Source: Xanthobacteraceae bacterium (lineage in GTDB: Bacteria; Pseudomonadota; Alphaproteobacteria; Rhizobiales; Xanthobacteraceae). From it: DNA of 18,014 bases. Of the stretch, positions 14,554-18,014 are shown piece after piece. The DNA lies in assembly GCA_030039655.1 (NCBI GenBank), contig JASHVC010000790.1, forward strand, positions 1 to 18,014, read 5' to 3'. Made by a program: the position numbers and the translations under genes. Under the pieces are notes generated by a model. That model was given only the letters and a program-made list of their open reading frames with translations. It searched no databases and had not been told where the DNA came from. Position 1 is the stretch's first letter. Every line of letters starts with the position of its first letter.

Positions 14554-16248
14554 ATGCCAAAAATTACCATTTCATACCGCCGTGCCGATTCCGAGGCGAT
14601 GACCGGCCGGGTCTGCGATCGCCTGGTCACGCATTACGGCAAGCAAGCGATCTTCCGCGATATCGACGACATTCCGGCCGGCATCGACTTTCGCCACCAC
14701 ATTAATGAAATTCTGCTGAAGACGAACGTGCTGCTCGCTATCGTTGGGCCGCAATGGCTTGGCCCTGTTCCCGGTGGGCTTGATCGCATTAACGAGGAAT
14801 CAGACCCGGTCCGCGTGGAGGTGGAAACGGCGCTGCGGCGACGGGTGCCGATCATTCCGGTGCTGATCGGCGACACCCGAATGCCGAGTTCCGAGCAGTT
14901 GCCGCCAAGCTTGAAGGATTTCGCCTTCCGCAACGCGGTGAAGGTCGATACCGGTCGCGATTTCGACTATCACATTCACCGCCTCATCAAATCGATCGAC
15001 GGGATCGCGCCGCAAACGCCGCGATCATCACCACCGAGCCGTGAAACGGCCATCGCTGGCGCCAGCCCGAAGCCCGCGGCGCGAACCGAAAACAAACCGA
15101 CCTCCATCGTCGTCGAGCCGTTACGCAAGCGTGACACTGGATCACGCCCTGCCCAAGCTACTGCGGCGGCTGCCGCACCATCTTCGTCCTTGCTGACAGT
15201 TCCCGCCGTATCGCGCGATTGGAACGAAATGCTGTGGCCGAAGAGCCTGGGGGGTCGAAGGATCCGCCTAGCGGTCGCAGCTGCGTGTGGCGTCGCGCTC
15301 GCGGCCATCCTTGGTTTCGTCCTGTGGCCTGACAATTCCGCCGTCGATCGCTTGCAACGGCTGCGATCTTTGGGCAATTCCGGCCCCGTCAGCGCGCTCG
15401 CCTTTTCGCCTGACGCCCAAGAAATTGCGTCGGCGAGCCTCGATCGATCGGTCAATGTCTGGAGTGTCGACGGCGGCACCCTTCTGGGTACGATCCGCAA
15501 TTCGGAGGGAGTGTCCTCGGTTGCATTCATGCCGAACGGCAAACAGGTGGTTTACGGCGGGATCAACGGCGTCATTCTGATCAACGACGGCGACGCCGAC
15601 GAGCACACGATTCGTTCGCTTAAACCCGAAGGCACCTATGCGTGGCAATTTCTCCCGGCGGTGTGGTCTGTCGCAGTATCTCCCGACGGAACCAAAATCG
15701 CATCGGGGAACGCCGATGGCAGCGTGAAAATCTGGAGCGCCGGCGGTCCGCTTTTACGGAATATGAAAACCCACGACGATGTGGTGACAGCGGTCATATA
15801 TCCGCCGGGCGGCAGGACCGTCGTGTCCGGAAGCAAGGACGGGACAGTTGCCATCACCGATACCGCTACCGGACAGCAGGTAGCGCGCTTGACCGACCAT
15901 GTCGGCCAAATCTTGTCAGTCGCGCTTTCGCCCGATGGGGGATGGATCGCCGCCGGTGGCGGCGGCAGCGCTGTGGTCATTTGGAATGCGGCGACCGGCC
16001 ACGTAGCGCATGTTCTGAAGACAGGTCTGAACCCCGTGCAATCGATAGCGTTCTCCCGTGACGGCAGGCGGCTCGCCGTAGGCGGCAATGACGCCCGCAT
16101 CGAAATTTGGGATGCCAACTCTGGCCAAGTTGTACGCAATGTGACCGGGAGCGCACACAGCGTCCGCGCGCTCGCGTTTTCCGCAGACGGCAAGCGCCTT
16201 GCCTCAGGCGGCGACGACAAGACCATCGACATTTGGTCGACGAATTAG
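14554..16248 (+). CDS. TIR domain - TM - seven-bladed WD40 protein
   Basis: This 564-residue protein has GGCAGGA at 14538-14544 before the ATG. Residues 1-148 are a bacterial TIR domain: ITISYRRADSEAMTGRVCDRL, IFRDIDDIPAGIDF (33-46), VLLAIVGPQWLG and DPVRVEVETALRRRVPIIPV. In the last motif Glu89 occupies the place of the NADase glutamate of SARM1-like TIRs. A low-complexity linker (150-228) leads to GGRRIR and one membrane helix (239-258). WD40 blades follow at about 277-308, 318-345, 369-397, 409-436, 452-479, 494-521 and 536-562. Their endings include NVWSVDG, VKIWSAGG, VVIWNAATG, IEIWDANSG and IDIWSTN. Seven blades would close one propeller. The positive-inside rule places TIR in the cytoplasm and WD40 in the periplasm. 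This looks like a receptor-effector; ligand and enzymatic activity are unproven. Confidence 0.92.
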   Translation: MPKITISYRRADSEAMTGRVCDRLVTHYGKQAIFRDIDDIPAGIDFRHHINEILLKTNVLLAIVGPQWLGPVPGGLDRINEESDPVRVEVETALRRRVPIIPVLIGDTRMPSSEQLPPSLKDFAFRNAVKVDTGRDFDYHIHRLIKSIDGIAPQTPRSSPPSRETAIAGASPKPAARTENKPTSIVVEPLRKRDTGSRPAQATAAAAAPSSSLLTVPAVSRDWNEMLWPKSLGGRRIRLAVAAACGVALAAILGFVLWPDNSAVDRLQRLRSLGNSGPVSALAFSPDAQEIASASLDRSVNVWSVDGGTLLGTIRNSEGVSSVAFMPNGKQVVYGGINGVILINDGDADEHTIRSLKPEGTYAWQFLPAVWSVAVSPDGTKIASGNADGSVKIWSAGGPLLRNMKTHDDVVTAVIYPPGGRTVVSGSKDGTVAITDTATGQQVARLTDHVGQILSVALSPDGGWIAAGGGGSAVVIWNAATGHVAHVLKTGLNPVQSIAFSRDGRRLAVGGNDARIEIWDANSGQVVRNVTGSAHSVRALAFSADGKRLASGGDDKTIDIWSTN

Positions 16249-16279
16249 ATCCTAAGCGTCGGCGAGCCTACGCCGGGCG

Positions 16280-18014
16280 TCAGCCGGAAACCGAAGCCTG
16301 CGCGGCCACGACGAAAGCCTTTTTCAGCATCTCGCGCTCGATCGGCTTCTGCAAGATCGGAATCTTGCGGAAGCGGGCGTCGACACTGTCGGCGTCGTAG
16401 CCGGTGACAAAGACGAAGGGCACGCCGCGCGCAGCGAGCATGTCGGCAATCGGGTAGACCGCTCCGTCGCCGAGATTGATGTCGAGCACAGCCGCTTCTA
16501 AGAGGCCATCCTTGGCTTTCGCCGCCGCTTCCGACGCGGTGCAAATCGGGCCGATGACCTGGTAGCCAAACTCGGCGAGGCATTCCTGAATCATCATGGC
16601 GACGAGGGCTTCGTCTTCGACCAGCAGCACCCGCGGCTTTCCTGTGACTTTCAGGCCATTGGTCGAGCCGTGCAGCTCGATAACTCTGGCTCCATTGGTC
16701 GCCTCGGCCGATTTCGCCGCACCCCGACACGGAATCGACAAATGGCAACGCAGCCCTTTCGGGTCCCAGTCAAATGCCGTCTCGCCCTCGAGCTGCTGCT
16801 CGATGCTGGCCCGGATAACGCGCAGACCGAAACTGCGCGCGGCCGGCGGTCCGATTGGCGGACCACCGGTCTCGGTCCAGTCCACCACCAGCGCGTCCGG
16901 CCCTAATTGCCAAGCGAGGCCGACCCTTCCCTTTTCCGACGACAGTGCGCCATGCTTGGCGGCATTGGTGGCGAGCTCGTGCAATGCCAGCGCCAGCCCC
17001 TGCGCGGTCGACGGCTCCAAAGAAATGTCCGGCCCCGCGATGGTAATCTTGTCTCCGGTGCGATAGGGCGCCAGCTCCTCGCCCACCAACGTGGCGAGAT
17101 CGGCGCCATTCCAGCGCGAATCGGACAGCAACGTATGAGCGCGCGCCAGCGCTTTGATGCGGCCTTCAATCGCCGCAACGTAATCGTCAACGCTCTTTGC
17201 CCGGGTTAGTCGAATGATCGACTGAATGACGGCCAGCGCATTGCGGGCCCGGTGATCGACTTCTCTCGCCAACAAGTTTTGTCGCTCTTCAGCCTCCTGG
17301 CGATCGGTCACGTCGATAGTCACGCCGCTAATACGCACGACACGGCCGGTCGCGTCGACGCTCGGAGCCGCAGTGCCCGTGCACCAGCGCGTCTCGCCGT
17401 TCGGCCGAAGTACACGGAACTCTGTGTGCTGGGTCTTCGCGGTCGCCGCCATGCGCTCGACCGCCTGCTCGAGCGTGTGCCAGTCATCCGGATGAACGAG
17501 GCGGCGCGTGTTCACCACGGTCGCCTGGAACCGGCGTGGATCGACACCGAAGATGCGGTACTGACCCTCGTCCCATTTCAATTCCGTGCTGCCTACTTCC
17601 CATTCCCACGAACCCATCTGGCCGGCGGCAAGCGCTAAGCTGCGGCCTTGCTCACTTTCCACGAGCCGCGCGTTTGTTGCCTCAAGCGCCGCCGTACGTT
17701 CGGCCACCCACCGCTCAAGTTTGACGTTCATTTCTTCGAGTTCGCGCGTCTTACGGAACAGCTCGACAAAGACACGCACCTTGGCGCGCAAGACCTCGGG
17801 AATGACCGGTACCGGCACGTAATCGACGGCGCCCAATTCGTATCCGCGCACACGGTCGACATCCGCAATCTGAATGGCGGAAATGAAGATGATGGCCGTC
17901 TTCTGAAACCGCGGATGCTCACGGATCATGGCCGCCAACTGGAAGCCGTCGAGCTCCGGCATGCACACGTCGATGAGAACAACCGCGACATCGTTTTTGA
18001 GTAGGTACGCCAGC
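16280..18014 (-). CDS. Hybrid HWE-family sensor histidine kinase, REC-PAS-HWE-REC (5' end missing)
   Basis: The minus-strand frame is open to the window edge, so the N-terminus is missing; 577 residues are seen. Order: the end of a receiver domain (LLKNDVAVVLIDVCMPELDG, acceptor Asp codon 17969-17971); a helical linker (RKTRELEEMNVKLERWVAER); a PAS domain (about 17650-17300) with GSWEWEV, HPDDW and FRVLRPNGETRW; then an HWE kinase core with EVDHRARNALAVIQ, phospho-acceptor His codon 17252-17254, RIKALARAHTLLSDSRW, ALHELATNAAKHGAL and DWTETGG (the W-x-E signature). A C-terminal receiver follows: VLLVEDEALVA, acceptor Asp codon 16481-16483 in LDINLGD, VTGYD and LQKPI. No membrane segment is visible, so it is probably cytoplasmic. 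The first receiver lacks its conserved lysine. HWE kinases serve light, redox and general stress signalling in alphaproteobacteria; its output is unknown. Confidence 0.93.
   Translation of the reverse strand, partial: LAYLLKNDVAVVLIDVCMPELDGFQLAAMIREHPRFQKTAIIFISAIQIADVDRVRGYELGAVDYVPVPVIPEVLRAKVRVFVELFRKTRELEEMNVKLERWVAERTAALEATNARLVESEQGRSLALAAGQMGSWEWEVGSTELKWDEGQYRIFGVDPRRFQATVVNTRRLVHPDDWHTLEQAVERMAATAKTQHTEFRVLRPNGETRWCTGTAAPSVDATGRVVRISGVTIDVTDRQEAEERQNLLAREVDHRARNALAVIQSIIRLTRAKSVDDYVAAIEGRIKALARAHTLLSDSRWNGADLATLVGEELAPYRTGDKITIAGPDISLEPSTAQGLALALHELATNAAKHGALSSEKGRVGLAWQLGPDALVVDWTETGGPPIGPPAARSFGLRVIRASIEQQLEGETAFDWDPKGLRCHLSIPCRGAAKSAEATNGARVIELHGSTNGLKVTGKPRVLLVEDEALVAMMIQECLAEFGYQVIGPICTASEAAAKAKDGLLEAAVLDINLGDGAVYPIADMLAARGVPFVFVTGYDADSVDARFRKIPILQKPIEREMLKKAFVVAAQASVSG

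Noticed and set aside
1..18014. CRISPR arrays, tRNA/rRNA genes, insertion sequences and attachment sites
   Set aside because: Reading both strands, I saw no regularly spaced direct repeats, cloverleaf-like sequence, transposase motifs or flanking inverted repeats.

Overview
This 18 kb window has high GC content and dense, mostly plus-strand genes with clear AGGAG-type ribosome binding sites. Several features point to an alphaproteobacterium of the order Hyphomicrobiales, close to Bradyrhizobium, Rhodoplanes or Pseudolabrys. These are an HWE-family histidine kinase, a TonB receptor with a Pro/Lys-rich N-terminus and possible Irr-type iron boxes, an NMT1-type orphan binding protein, and a ketopantoate reductase relative of a rhizobial type. 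The assignment rests on protein style and was not tested by a search. I see no rRNA, tRNA, CRISPR array, insertion sequence or phage gene.

Region 1 (1-6232) is a same-strand metabolic run with gaps of about 40-90 bases. It holds the end of a MaoC-type dehydratase, a secreted solute-binding protein, a ketopantoate-reductase-like oxidoreductase, a lactate/JEN1-type MFS transporter, a long-form malic enzyme (maeA) and a membrane-anchored Clp-fold (SDH/SppA-like) serine protease. The theme looks like uptake and oxidation of small organic acids. The protease does not obviously fit it.

Region 2 (6233-9084) is an AT-rich regulatory island followed by one TonB-dependent outer-membrane receptor. The island carries a perfect TATAAT and two half-sites resembling the rhizobial Irr iron-control element, so the receptor may respond to iron.

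Region 3 (9085-16248) is the most interesting part. A tight three-gene set encodes an FHA-TM-trypsin-like protease, a PP2C phosphatase, and a Ser/Thr kinase-TM-Sel1-repeat protein. Phosphate writer, eraser and reader are therefore encoded together, and no type VI secretion gene is visible. After an opposing gene for a small exported low-complexity protein comes a TIR-TM-WD40 protein with seven recognisable WD blades and a glutamate at the NADase-type position. Three of these proteins share one plan: a cytoplasmic signalling domain, one membrane span, and a probable periplasmic protease or interaction domain. I propose a transmembrane phospho-signalling and stress or defence module. That is inference from domain order.

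Region 4 (16280-18014, minus strand) is most of a hybrid REC-PAS-HWE kinase-REC protein that runs off the right edge. It converges on the TIR gene with only 31 bases between them.
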